A DNA stretch of 64,000 bases from Siphonodentalium dalli (Eukaryota > Mollusca > Scaphopoda > Gadilida > Siphonodentaliidae), in NCBI GenBank assembly GCA_032622095.1, contig CP136063.1, positions 280,729,426-280,793,425 of the forward strand. Direction: 5' to 3'. The first letter of the stretch is position 1, and every line of letters starts with the position of its first letter. Under the pieces are notes generated by a model. It saw only the letters and a list, made by a program, of their open reading frames with translations, did not search any database and was not told the DNA's origin. Of this stretch, positions 30,950 to 41,781 are shown one piece after another. The position numbers and the translations under genes were made by a program.

Positions 30950-31565
30950 AGCTTCGCATTGAGCATCGTCCGGTATAAACCACATGGACTATATATAAAC
31001 CAATTTGATGAATACGAGCCCTGGTGTAATACAGATTGCTTCGAGTTGAGCTTCGTCTGGTATAAACAAAACTATATATAAACCAAGTCGGCTAATACGA
31101 GCCCTGGTGTAACACAGATTGCTTCGAGTTGAGCCTCGTCCGGCGTAAACAAAACTATATATAAACCAAGTCGGCTAATACGAGCCCTGGTGTAACACAG
31201 ATTGCTTCGAGTTGAGCCTCGTCCGGTATAAACAAAACTATATATAAACCAAGTCGGCTAATACGAGCCCTGGTGTAACACAGATTGCTTCGAGTTGAGC
31301 CTCGTCCGGTATAAACAAAACTATATATAAACCAAGTCGGCTAATACGAGCCCTGGTGTAACACAGATTGCTTCGCGTTGAGCCTCGTCCGGTATAAACA
31401 AAACTATATATAAACCAAGTCGGCTAATACGAGCCCTGGTGTAACACAGATTGCTTCGAGTTGAGCCTCGTCCGGTATAAACAAAACTATATATAAACCA
31501 AGTCGGCTAATACGAGCCCTGGTGTTACACAGATTGCTTCGCGTTGAGCCTCGTCCGGTATAAAC
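30950..31565. repeat. 83-bp minisatellite, about 7.5 copies
   Basis: Units contain ccaagtcggctaatacgagc, cctggtgtaacacagattgc and ttcgagttgagcctcgtccg. Starts of 'ctaatacgag' at 31092, 31175, 31258, 31341, 31424 and 31507 give an exact 83-bp period. The leftmost unit (about 30940-31010) is more diverged. Open frames across it on either strand are by-products of the period. Confidence 0.95.
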
Positions 31566-31913
31566 CATTTGGGGCCTATATTGAAGCATTGGCAACTCAA
31601 CAAAAATAACATGTCCACAGTTTATTACACCGGATAAGTTGATAATAAAATGTTTTGGAGCTTTCTCTTCATATTTGGAGGTCAATAAACAATACTAATA
31701 TATGTAACACCTATAGGTTATTGGTGTGATATAGTAGCTATACCGTCTTTAGTACCTATCGTGGAACCGCTATGTCGCATTCAGGATAAACCAAATCCCC
31801 CCCCCCCGTTATTTGAGAGACGATCACGCCAGAGGGCACATTCGCAGACCACGAGGAATTTCTGTTCAAGAAGCCATTGTAATTATAATTCATTATAATC
31901 GACTAATCGTTGT

Positions 31914-32776
31914 GTGAATTACCCTGGGTCAAACATATTACATGGTGACTTTAACGGTAGAATAGGGGGGCTACAAGATTTCAATGAAGAATTTGATGAT
32001 ATACCCAAGAGGGAAAATATTGATACAGTTATCAACCAACATGGTAGGTCCTTTATAGACTTTCTAAATGAAGCTAAATATTGTTGCCTGAATGGTAGGG
32101 GCCACAGCTTGAAAGATAATTTCACTTCAATCAGCCACAGAGGTAAATCTGTGGTTGATTATATATGTGTTTGTCATAACATGATAAACACTTGCAACCA
32201 ATTTGAAGTTCTTACAACTTGCTACACCTTATCGGTGAACGGAGTAAACCCCCTGATCATAGTTTTTTGTATTTTAGATATTCTCCTGAAAATGAACCAA
32301 CATATATTCACTGTCATGAAGTAAATTCCATTAATATTGAACAAACATCAACTGTGACAAAACTAAAAAATGATTTACCTAAAACCTATTTAGCAGATGG
32401 TCAACTTTCAGAATTGTGGCTCGAAATATCAAGATGCATCGAATCCACCGAGGAATCACTAACTCAAATAGACATAATTTAATCAAAATTAGTTAAATCA
32501 CTAAAACTTGAGCTTGAAAAGGTACTACCCAAAAAGCCAAGAGGAAGCACAAAAGTTAATAAGAAATTTAAATACATGAAACCTTTCTGGAACCAAGAAT
32601 TAACAAATTTGTGGACAGAAATGCATAACAATGAAAAACACATGTTAAACCTACATAAAAGTAGAAAAAAAGGGAAAGAGGGTCAAAATGCACACAAATC
32701 TTTTAACATTTCGCGGAAAATTTTCAATAGAAAATTACGATTTTATGAACGCAAATTTCGAAAAAAACACTTATGA
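31914..32776 (+). pseudogene. LINE B endonuclease fragment and linker
   Basis: The first frame reads NILHGDFNGRIGGLQDFNEE then SVVDYICVCHNMINTC, the GDFN and D-Y-I parts of an AP-like endonuclease. Around 32215 the frame shifts to LIGERSKPPDHSFLYF, which supplies the terminal S-PDH motif. A stop at 32480-32482 (after QIDII) and another shift lead to MKPFWNQELTNLWTEMHNNE, the pre-RT linker. At least three frame breaks are present. Confidence 0.75.
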
Positions 32777-33911
32777 TAGACACAGAAACTTTGACACAAG
32801 GTGATCCAAAAACATTTTGGGAAAAAATAAAGAAACATGGCCCAGGCAAGGAAACCCGGATACCAGATCATGTTTGTAACCCTTATGGTTCGGTGCATCG
32901 TGATAACGCAACAATTCTGAAAACATGGAAAAATACATTTGATGAATTATATAACCCATGTAACAACAAGAACACAAATGACAAAGAACTAACTGATATA
33001 ATAACAAACAACAGGTTCATTGAAGACAAATTCCTAGATCCACTATATGAATCTAATTCATTGTTAAACGCTCCTATAAGCATTGACGAAGTTGAGAAGG
33101 TAGTAAATAAAGAAAAAAACTCCAAATCCAGCGGCTGTGATGGTATCCCATACGAATCACTCAAGTACCAACCTGTAATCAAAGTTATACATGAACTATT
33201 CCAAATTATTTTTGACACAGGAATTATTCCTACTTTATGGAAGAAAGCCATTATCCACCCAATCCTCAAAAATACAACACTTGACCCCAACAATTATCGG
33301 GGTATCTCACTACTTGATACATATAGCAAAGTATTTACTTCAATCCTAAATAGTAGACTTATGCAAGATGCTGAATTGAATGAACTAATAGTTGATGAAC
33401 AGTGTGGTTTCAGACCTGGAAGATCTTGCATTGACAATATCCATACAATATCCACAATTATTAAAGCTAACAGAGAAACTTTTGTAACATTTGTAGACTT
33501 CCAAAAAGCTTTTGACACAGTGAATCGTGAAATGTTATACAGCAAATTGCTCAGAATGGGGTTTGACGGTCAAATTTATAATGCAATAAAAAACCTTTAT
33601 CAGTCAACATTCTCCTGTATTAACATAAATGGTATACTCTCAGAAGAATTCCAATGTACCGTTGGTGTCAAGCAAGGTGCAAGTATGTCTAGTACCCTAT
33701 TCTCACTGTTCATCAACGATTTATCAATGGAGAAAAAACAATCAGCGATAGGAGTACCCATCGGGGAATATGAACCATGTGGCATTCTTCTATATGCAGA
33801 TTATATAGCCCTATTATCCAACAATGAAAATGATATGCAACAACTACTCCAAATATTGGATAAATGGACTACCAAATGGAGAATGGCTCTTAATAAAAAC
33901 AAAACCAAAAT
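32773..33911 (+). pseudogene. LINE B reverse transcriptase with YADY in place of YADD
   Basis: RT motifs: SGCDGIPYESLKY (120-132), NNYRGISLLDTYSKVFTS (173-190), DEQCGFRPGRSCIDNI (208-223), FVDFQKAFDTVNRE (240-253, catalytic D242), GVKQGASMSSTLFSLFINDL (298-317) and LYADYIALLS (340-349). The second aspartate of the box is tyrosine, and the usual G-x-x-QG-D-x-x-SP has lost D and P. The enzyme would be inactive. The frame stays open to 33981, but its last codons (from 33912) belong to the inserted TIR element. Confidence 0.85.
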
Positions 33912-36900
33912 TACTCTAGTAGCTGAGGGCGTTTTGTATGCACTTTTATGTCCAGAGCAAAACTCTTCACGAATCCACTAATTGAAGGTACACGAACAAT
34001 ATTTGGTTGATGACACATTTCCCATTGAGGGCGAAATGGGTCAAATGGCCACGCCCCTTTTTGCGCGAAGTACTACCACCCGCCGTGACTATATCTCCAG
34101 AACCGTTGGCCAAAGGGGGTTGTGTGACCACTCAAAATGTGCAGAATGGCTACATTATGGGGGGTCAGTAATACATTTTCATATCCAAAAGTCAATGGTT
34201 TTTAAGATAATTGCCAAAAACCAAAAACAATCCATTTTAAGGGCCCAATTTTGGGGTTCAGCACTTTTATCTCAAAGCTGAGTCCCCAATTCGAATTTTA
34301 TTGATCTATATCCATCGGTGCCACATATAGGTATAATTTCTGTACCATTACCGGATGGGATTAATCTCCAAGGAGCTCTTGACCCTGAAAATCCACATTA
34401 TGGGGGGTCAGTAATACATTTTCATATCCAAAAGTCAATGGTTTTTAAGATAATTGCCAAAAACCGATTTCAACATGTTACGCACCACAAGTATACAATA
34501 CCACCAAAGCCACAGCATATGTATGACACTTTTTAAACAACTATCCGAATTCTCTGATCGACTTAAGAGCACAATTGACCACACACAATGGGATTAGCTG
34601 GAAATTGCTGCTGAGGATGTGTTGATCCCGACACACAACGTGAGCTCTTCATGACTGAACATGCCTTGGAAACTGTTGTGCTTTACCAAAAATCAGGTAA
34701 CAATTGTGCTCTAATCAACAGAAATGTACAGATTGAACAAAACAGGTTTTCAAAATTTGTTATCAACATTTAACAGCTGATCTGATTTAAGTGACCAAGA
34801 TATGAAACATGCTGAACACTTTTACTAAATGGAATGACCAGCTGTTTGCTTCATGCAGCAGCCACATGTTGCGATCCTAAAATGGGTATTGCACCTGGGC
34901 ATAGTAAAAACATGTTGTAATCAGATGGGAGATGACCATATATACCAGTATATATTTCAGAAGTAATCAATTCTTACAAAAGGACACCTCATCTCACAAA
35001 AAGTTTTAGGAAATGATGGAATGATCACTATTCAATCAATAGTAGAATGAGCCTTTGTCAGTCCCACATTAGTTTTGATTGGCCATGATAGTTGCATCAC
35101 TTGCAGGTTGGAGAAGATGGGGGTCTATAATTTCACTAACATAATTCTTCATAATAGCTAATAGCCCTCATAACTTACCATTTTAAAGATATTTTCATTT
35201 TCAATACCACCTCAGGTTAAGTGGTCTTGCTAATTTTATATTATGCTGATGGGTACTGCTGGATTGATATGTTTATAGGTCAAAGCAATTCTGTCAAGTA
35301 CCATCATTTTACCTAAAGTTGGTTATTTTTGCATTGTTTGGCTAACCCGAGCAATTTGTGCAAAAGTCAGTGTCTGTATGCAACATTCAAGAACATATAT
35401 ACTTCAAAATTTTATTGTGTACGCTGATGTTTGGTAAACAACAGGAATAGTCATCTCAATTATGGCCAGTTTGTAAAAACCAGCACCCATTATTAAAATA
35501 TTTCACAATATACATGTTTTTTAATGTTTTCTTCACATTGTGGCTTATCCTCGATTCGTTCAGATCGCTTCGCTCTACCTGAATATCATACCAAATGTAT
35601 TAGCATCACCACTAAACTTGGGATGAATACTGCCAAATGAATATATTGTGATAAGGGCAGTGGAAAAATAATGGTTGAGTCTTTTCTAAATATAATTCTA
35701 GTAAAACCTACACAATACCGTCTTGGTCTGATAAGACTCAGAGTCATGTTTATTTAGGAGTATAGACATGAAGTCCACCAGTTTCATGAAAATTAAATGG
35801 GCTCTGCACTAGTAACATCTGGACTCCTGGGACCCATTAATATTGACAAATGCAACACAAATGAAAAATACATAGTAACTTTCCTCAAACATAGATTATA
35901 ACCTGACAATCATTGTGTTTGAATCAGTGTACATATGTATATGTAGGCATGGCCATAGCATGTTTTTGAAATACTGCAGAGTGCAGACCATAAATTTCAC
36001 TAGAATATACATGTAGTTACTGCATGTACATCACACACATAAGGCGACTGACACACATAAACGTACCTGCAGGGTTCACAATATTTGACATGTAAAGTAT
36101 ATATACATCTCCTGTGCCTATAACATCAAACCAAACGGTTTACAGTACTTTTACTGACATTTTGGAGTGGCACATATACATACATAAAAAATAAAAGTCA
36201 ATTTAAAGGGACGAAATGAAAAATAAGTTTGTGCAACTATAATGGAGATCTATATTGAATTACAACATCCACAAATCTACAAAATCTACAACATCCACAA
36301 ATCTACAAAATCTACAAAAACATCTGACTATCATAGACATTGGTAATGTGATCATTTTTCCTTGATAAGTTGAAACATGAGGGAGGATTGCATAGCATGG
36401 CTACATGCAGAATGTAGATTTGTATGTATTTATATCTGCATATCAACTGATGCTTATATTTTTCTTCTAACTCACTCCAGGCTAGCCATTATTTGTTCTA
36501 GAATAATGTACATGTTAGGGAAATTGTAGAACCTTTATACAAAATGGTGATGCAGCCAATCAAAATTGATGTGGGACTGATAAAGACACAACCTGCTCGA
36601 CTACTGAATCATACTGATTGATCAAATTGTAGTAACTCAACATTTACTAAACATACTTGTGGGCTGAGTATAATTCAATTCAACATTAGAATACCATAAA
36701 AACACCCTGTTCTCCCATAAGTTTAAAGAAAATAACACATTGAACTCATTTCCAAGTATATTGCTAATGTGATATATGTCATTCCATTTATAACCATTTT
36801 GGCAGCCATCTCACATCAAAGGCCATGAAATCTAGATAACAAAAGATGAACTACTTTCAAATTATATCACCAGGTAACCTTTTTGTAGGAGTTTTAGGTT

Positions 36901-37483
36901 ACTGATCAAATACCGTATAATTGATGATTTCCTCAACATCTTTGTTATTGGGAAAATGTCTGTTTTTCATTCTACGACCAATATATTCCATCCAAAAACC
37001 TTATGTTCAGGGTCAAGAGCTCCTTGGAGGTCAATCTCATCCAATAATGGTACAGAAATTATACCTATATGTGGCACCGATGGATATAGATCAATAAAAT
37101 TTGAATTGGGGCTCAGCTTTGAGATAAAAGTGCTGAACCCCAAAATTGGGCCCTTAAAAATGGATTTTTTTTGGTTTTTGGCAATTATCTTAAAAACCAT
37201 TGACTTTTGGATATGAAAATGTATTACTGACCCCCCATAATGTGGCCATTCTGCACAATTTGAGTGGTCACACGACCCCCTATGTCCAACGGTTCTGGAG
37301 ATATAGTCACGGCAGGTGGTAGTACTTTGCGCAAAAAGGGGCGTGGCCATTTGACCCATTTCGCCCTCAATGGGAAATGTGTCACCAACCAAATATTGTT
37401 CGTGTACCTTCAATTAGTGGATTCGTGAAGAGTTTTGCTCTGGACATAAAAGTGCATACAAAACGCCCTCAGCTACTAGAGTA
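33912..37483. mobile_element. 3572-bp element with ~400-bp terminal inverted repeats, inserted in LINE B
   Basis: Both ends begin TACTCTAGTAGCTGAGGGCG and pair for roughly 400 bp (33912-34320 with 37080-37483). Flanking AAT (33909-33911 and 37484-37486) looks like a 3-bp target duplication: removing the element and one AAT restores the LINE frame across the join as TKIVHFR. A roughly 75-bp piece of the left arm (34151-34224) is duplicated at 34392-34466. Further in, 35041-35115 and 36540-36605 also pair (gtcagtcccacat...), so most of the element folds back on itself. No transposase ORF is present. The superfamily is not clear to me. Confidence 0.85.
34540..36950. other. Interior of the 3.57-kb TIR element, no gene
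   Basis: AT-rich, with weak inner inverted repeats (for example ctaaatggaatgacc near 34828 against ggaatgac/gtcattcc near 36780) and a short direct repeat, catccacaaatctacaaaat, at 36266-36330. Neither strand encodes a recognisable protein. Confidence 0.6.
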
Positions 37484-37624
37484 AATAGTGCATTTCAGAG
37501 AGAAAACCATTCCCAAGACACAGTATGACTTTAAACTGAAGAATAGCCCATTGGAAATTATAGACATATATAAATATCTTGGGATAATACTTCATGAAGA
37601 CAAATCCTTTACCCATACATCAGA

Positions 37625-37737
37625 CGGCCATCATAGGCCACGGCACTCCACACAATACATATACAAATTGACATGTATTATAATGTATTAATGTATAATG
37701 TATTGTATTGTGGAATAAAATATTATCCTATCCTATT
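37625..37737 (+). mobile_element. 113-bp retroposed insert in LINE B
   Basis: ATCAGA occurs on both sides (37619-37624 and 37738-37743), and taking out the insert plus one copy restores ...THTSDIVATAGG. The 3' part is ttgtggaataaaatattatc plus cctatcctatt, which looks like the tail of a LINE or SINE. The identity of the parent element is unknown. Confidence 0.65.
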
Positions 37738-37798
37738 ATCAGATATAGTGGCTACCGCTGGGGGTAGAGCACTGATGTCAATAATTCCAAGGATACAC

Positions 37799-38112
37799 CC
37801 TTTTATTATATACTTGCCCATGAATTATAAGGTTTTAGCAGTGAGATATAAGTGATATCCCACTAGTGAGATATAAGTGATATCCCACTGGTGAAATTTC
37901 TGATGTATTGACATGCATTGGGGGTCATAGGCAAGTAACTAAAGTATATAATAAACAGAATATCCACACTTTTTCAGTGGATATGGGTTAAATCTCATTC
38001 GTGATGACAACACATTTGAATTTCCACTCGTGGCTAAAGCCACTCGTGGAAATTCAATGTTTTGTCATCACTCATGAGATATAACCCATATCCACTGAAA
38101 AAGTGTGGATAT
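37799..38112. mobile_element. Double hairpin element in LINE B
   Basis: Two hairpins lie side by side. The first is 37800-37960 (tttattatatacttgcc pairing with ggcaagtaactaaagtata). The second is 37963-38112, whose arms (atatccacactttttcagtg and complement, about 74 bp) are nearly perfect and meet at cactcgtggct/aaagccactcgtg. The 'agtgatatcccact' unit is duplicated (37850-37892). It interrupts LINE B coding between IIPRI and KDFGF. Confidence 0.8.
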
Positions 38113-39309
38113 CCTCTATATAAAGACTTTGGATTCAAAACTTTTGATAAATTGGTATCTACATGTGTCAACCCTGTTTTGGACTATGGATCTGGGATTT
38201 GGGGTTTTGGAAAACATACTAGCATTGACCTTGTGCAGAACCGTAGCCTCCGATATTTTCTTGGGGTACACAGATGTACCCCTTTATTAGCTATAACAGG
38301 TGATATGGGGATCAGACCTTCCAGACAACGGAGATGGATAAATATGCTAAGGCATTGGAATAATCTAGTCACAATGAATATAAACCGTCTAACATATAGA
38401 GTATTTGAATGGGATTACAGTTGTGGACATGCTGGATGGAGTTCAGAGTTAAAGGAAATTTTTCAAATACTTGATAAAACTGACATTTTTGACAACCGAT
38501 TGGTCTGTGATCTAGATGAAGCAAACAAACTTATTGACACATACTTTAATGACAAATGGGAAGAAAGCCTGAAACATGTACCAAAGCTAAGGACATATAT
38601 TTTGTTTAAATTTGAATTTAAAACTGAGGAATATGTCTCAATGAATCTTGCCCGTTCAAACAGATCATTATTCGCACAATTCAGATGTGGGGTACTCCCT
38701 TTGAGAATTGAAACGGGTAGATTTAAAGGAGAAAAAACGTCATGAACGGTTGTGCACATTCTGCCCCGATACAAAAGATATTGAAGATGAGAAACATTTC
38801 CTCCTAAAATGCATCCTTTATTACAGTATTAGACAGGAACTTTTCGCAAAAATTTAAGAAGAACACCTAACTGAAATGATGAAATCTGATAATGATGCAA
38901 TTCAAATATTAATGAATAAATATCCAAGAGAATGTGTCACCTTCATAAATAAAGCATACAGCAGAAGAAATGATAAATTTTATGTTAGACAGCGATAAAT
39001 ATGGCAAAATAATAAGAGAATGTGCACAACAGCTGCCACCCCATCTCCTACCCAAATTAATATGAACAGGATGGCGGGCACTACATTGTATATATTTATG
39101 AAAGAGAGAGAGAGAGTGTGTGTGAATGGAATGATCACGTGAGAATGAGAAACATATTGGGATATTACAGTGACTTATAGGCCCAGGAGGCCGGGTGCGT
39201 TTATGTCAACATTCTTTTTTTGTTTCACACTTATGTAATTTATGCACATGTCACTTTAAATAAATGATCAAACAACAACATGTTTTATTGACAGCTACGA
39301 GCAGATACT

Positions 39310-39835
39310 ATACTATTTTTATCTAAAATTTCGACTTTCTAAGTCAAAATTTTGACTTTATAAACTCAAAATTTTGACTTTTTAACTCGAAATTTTGACT
39401 TTCAAACTCAAAATTTTGACTTTCAAAGTCAAAATTTTGACTTTTTATCTCAAAATTTTGACTTTCAAACTCAAAATTTTGACTTTTTAGAATTTTCTAA
39501 AAATAGAATAAGCAGTGTGATTCTATTTTTAGAAAATTCTAAAAAGTCAAAATTTTGACTTTCAATGTCAAAATTTTCACTTTGAAAGTCAAAATTTTGA
39601 GTTTGAAAGTCAAAATTTTGAGATAAAAAGTCAAAATTATTGAAAGTCGAAATTTCGAGATAAAAAGTCAAAATTTTGAGTTTGAAAGTCAAAATATTGA
39701 GATAAAAAGTCAAAATTTTGACTTTGAAAGTCAAAATATTGAGATAAAAAGTCAAAATTTCGAGATAAAAAGTCAAAATTTTGAGTTTATAAAGTCAAAA
39801 TTTTGAGATAAAAAGTCAAAGTTTTGACTTTATTT
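39310..39835. repeat. Self-complementary array of 'tcaaaattttgactt' units in two arms
   Basis: About 30 units of a 16-20-bp motif centred on the palindrome tcaaaattttga fill both arms. The left arm (39320-39483) and right arm (39544-39830) face each other around a perfect central stem (ttagaattttctaaaaatag / its complement) with the 10-base loop aagcagtgtg at 39511-39520. Each unit can pair with itself, with its neighbours or with the other arm. The open frame on the minus strand with repeated ILTFYL/NFDFQ blocks is a by-product of the period. Confidence 0.95.
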
Positions 39836-40369
39836 TTTTTCTACCATGTCCCGAATACGCTTCCGTAGATACCTCACTTATGTCCAAATTCACATTTGTT
39901 TGCTCTAATATTTTGACCAAAGTTGTCAGTCGAAGGTTTTTTCAAGATGTATTGACTGGTGTATTCCAAGCACCTCCGACTGGCAACTTCGGTCAGAATG
40001 TTATAGAAAGCCACTACTTCCGAACAAATAAGGTATCAACTTGTTTGAAAAATAAACCAGCATATGCTCGTAACAGTCAAACTGCTATGTTTTGTGTCAG
40101 TTCCTCGTATGTTATTATTTTGTGCGTTTGCACATTTTGAATGCGTGGTACTCACCAACCTCGAAACCACGTGACTCCCCACCGTGTACCAGTTGAAACA
40201 TGATTGTAAGTAGTTTTCATTTTATTTGTAAATGGAATATTAGGATATGTCGACTAATTTGTTGTCAAATCTGACCACGAATCCTTAACTTTTGCATGAC
40301 TTGAGCTTCCTGAAATTTTGCGAAAACTCTGTTCTCTGCATTTTCTTATATGAGAGTATCTCATGTGGA

Positions 40370-40595
40370 GCCTCGCATATATAAAATACATTGACAATAT
40401 TTACCTTGACCATGTAAGTCAGTTCATTCTCCCTATGGGAGCCTCGCATATATAAGAAAATACATTGACAATATTTACCTTGACCATGTAAGTCAGTTCA
40501 TTCTCCCTATGGGAGCCTCGCATATATAAGAAAATACATTGACAATATTTACCTTGACCATGTAAGTCAGTTCATTCTCCCTATGGGAGACTTGC
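40370..40595. repeat. 74-bp tandem triplication inside the TTAA MITE
   Basis: tacattgacaatatttacct starts at 40387, 40461 and 40535. Each unit ends with 'gggagcctcgcatatataa', a hairpin arm of the MITE. Units are almost identical. Confidence 0.9.
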
Positions 40596-40601
40596 ATATA
40601 T

Positions 40602-40975
40602 GAGGCCCCCACCCCCCCCCCTTTTCGTACGCCGTATTCCATTCCCTGTTATGAGGTACGCCGTATTCCGGCCCCTCTGTTAGGAGGTATTCGGTATTCC
40701 AAATATACCGGTATTCGTACGCCGACCTTCGACACCTTCCAAAAAATGATCATAATAATAATATAAATGCGATTTTTGTCACAATAAATGCACGGTTTGA
40801 TATACAGATCGTCGATCATCGTCATTTTAGACGTGGACACTGCGGGATGACCGGCGTTCGTACGGCAATAGAAAATTTATCCGGAAAATTCCATACGGCT
40901 GTTAACTGGTATTCCGAATTCCACCCTCTGTGTTAAGTGGTATTCCGTATTCCAGGGGGGGTTGGGGTGGGGCCT
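40602..40975. mobile_element. MITE with AGGCCCC termini
   Basis: The ends gaggcccccaccccc and gggtggggcctc are inverted, followed inward by the paired motif gtattccgtattcc/tacgccgtattcc. Flanking atatat on both sides may be a target duplication. The interior repeats 'ggtattcsgtattcc' several times. It has no ORF and is inserted into the hairpin arm of the TTAA MITE. Confidence 0.7.
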
Positions 40976-41781
40976 CATATATAATAGAATGTACTGTCAC
41001 ATTTTTTTTCTTTTCTTTTTTTCTTTTATTATAGAGGGCGGACTCAGTCCTGGTCAGCGGGCCGAACGAGTACTCAATACCAGGAGGGTCCTAACGGTGA
41101 TCGCCCAACGATACATAAGACGGGTGTTACGGGCGATACAAGGACCTATCATCACTGTCCGTGGGACCGAAAGGGCCAAAAGACGGTCCATCTTTTCTCA
41201 AATTTTCTCAATTTGTTTTTTTTTGTTTTTTGTTTTTGAATGTTTATTATTTTTTAATTGAAATTGGAAGAGATTAGGTTAACAATACAAATTTGTAAAA
41301 TATAAAAGACATGTGTGGACGTGGCGCACAGAAACTGCCTGAAAATAGAAACTAAAAAGACAAATTAGGCATATGTATACAAAGACACAGCAAGTACCTA
41401 AAATAAAAACGGTTTAGAACAAGTCAGAGTGTATGGAAAACAGGGACGTACTGGTGTCATATTAAAATTTAAACTAAAGTAGGTCATTCTCATCAAGCTC
41501 ACAAATGTCATCAGATTGAAGCCACAATTCATTAAAGCTGGGTGTTGATAATCGATTTTGATCTATTAGGACCCGGGTGCGAATGCGTGATAAAAAGCGT
41601 AATACGGGGATTTGTGAGGGGTATACGGTTCGAGTAGACATGCGATATTGGGAGGTTTTCTGAGAGGAATGTAGGGGGTTTCGGATATTCCAAATTGTAG
41701 CGATAGCTTCCGTAATTAAAATGAGTGCTAGAGCACGGTGTAAGGGATTACGTGCTCGGACTATAAGAAAACGAATGTGGC

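Larger units (their letters stand above)
37487..38990 (+). pseudogene. LINE B C-terminal half, in three pieces
   Basis: VHFREKTIPKTQYDFKLKN and IYKYLGIILHEDKSFTHTSD (37488-37624), then DIVATAGGRALMSIIPRI (37744-37798), then DFGFKTFDKLVSTCVNPVLD onward (from 38122). Near 38736 a one-base shift moves the frame to RHERLCTFCPDTKDIEDEKH and FLLKC, the zinc motif. These correspond to the connection region and C-terminus of LINE ORF2. Confidence 0.8.
31905..39000 (+). mobile_element. LINE B: dead non-LTR retrotransposon split by nested insertions
   Basis: Pieces in order: endonuclease fragment (31914-32215, GDFNGRIG and VVDYICV), linker (32219-32776), RT (32773-33911), RT/thumb continuation (37487-37624), a short piece DIVATAGGRALMSIIPRI (about 37744-37798), and the C-terminal part with a CTFC...HFLLKC zinc motif (38113-38990). 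The breaks are filled by a 3.57-kb TIR element, a 113-bp insert and a roughly 310-bp double hairpin. The 5' end is missing. The tail (39000-39280) contains (GA)n and aataaa near 39260. It is a different family from LINE A and LINE C. Confidence 0.85.

Noticed and set aside
31404-31685. Minus-strand 93-codon frame
   Set aside because: It crosses the 83-bp minisatellite; the repeated DEAQLEAICVTPGLVLADL peptide simply follows the DNA period.
33912-33981. C-terminal residues of the LINE B RT frame (AEGVLYALLCPEQ)
   Set aside because: They lie in the terminal inverted repeat of the inserted 3.57-kb element and are not LINE sequence.
39471-39776. Minus-strand frame encoding repeated ILTFYL / NFDFQ blocks
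   Set aside because: A by-product of the self-complementary array; the unit length is not constant and the frame has no independent support.
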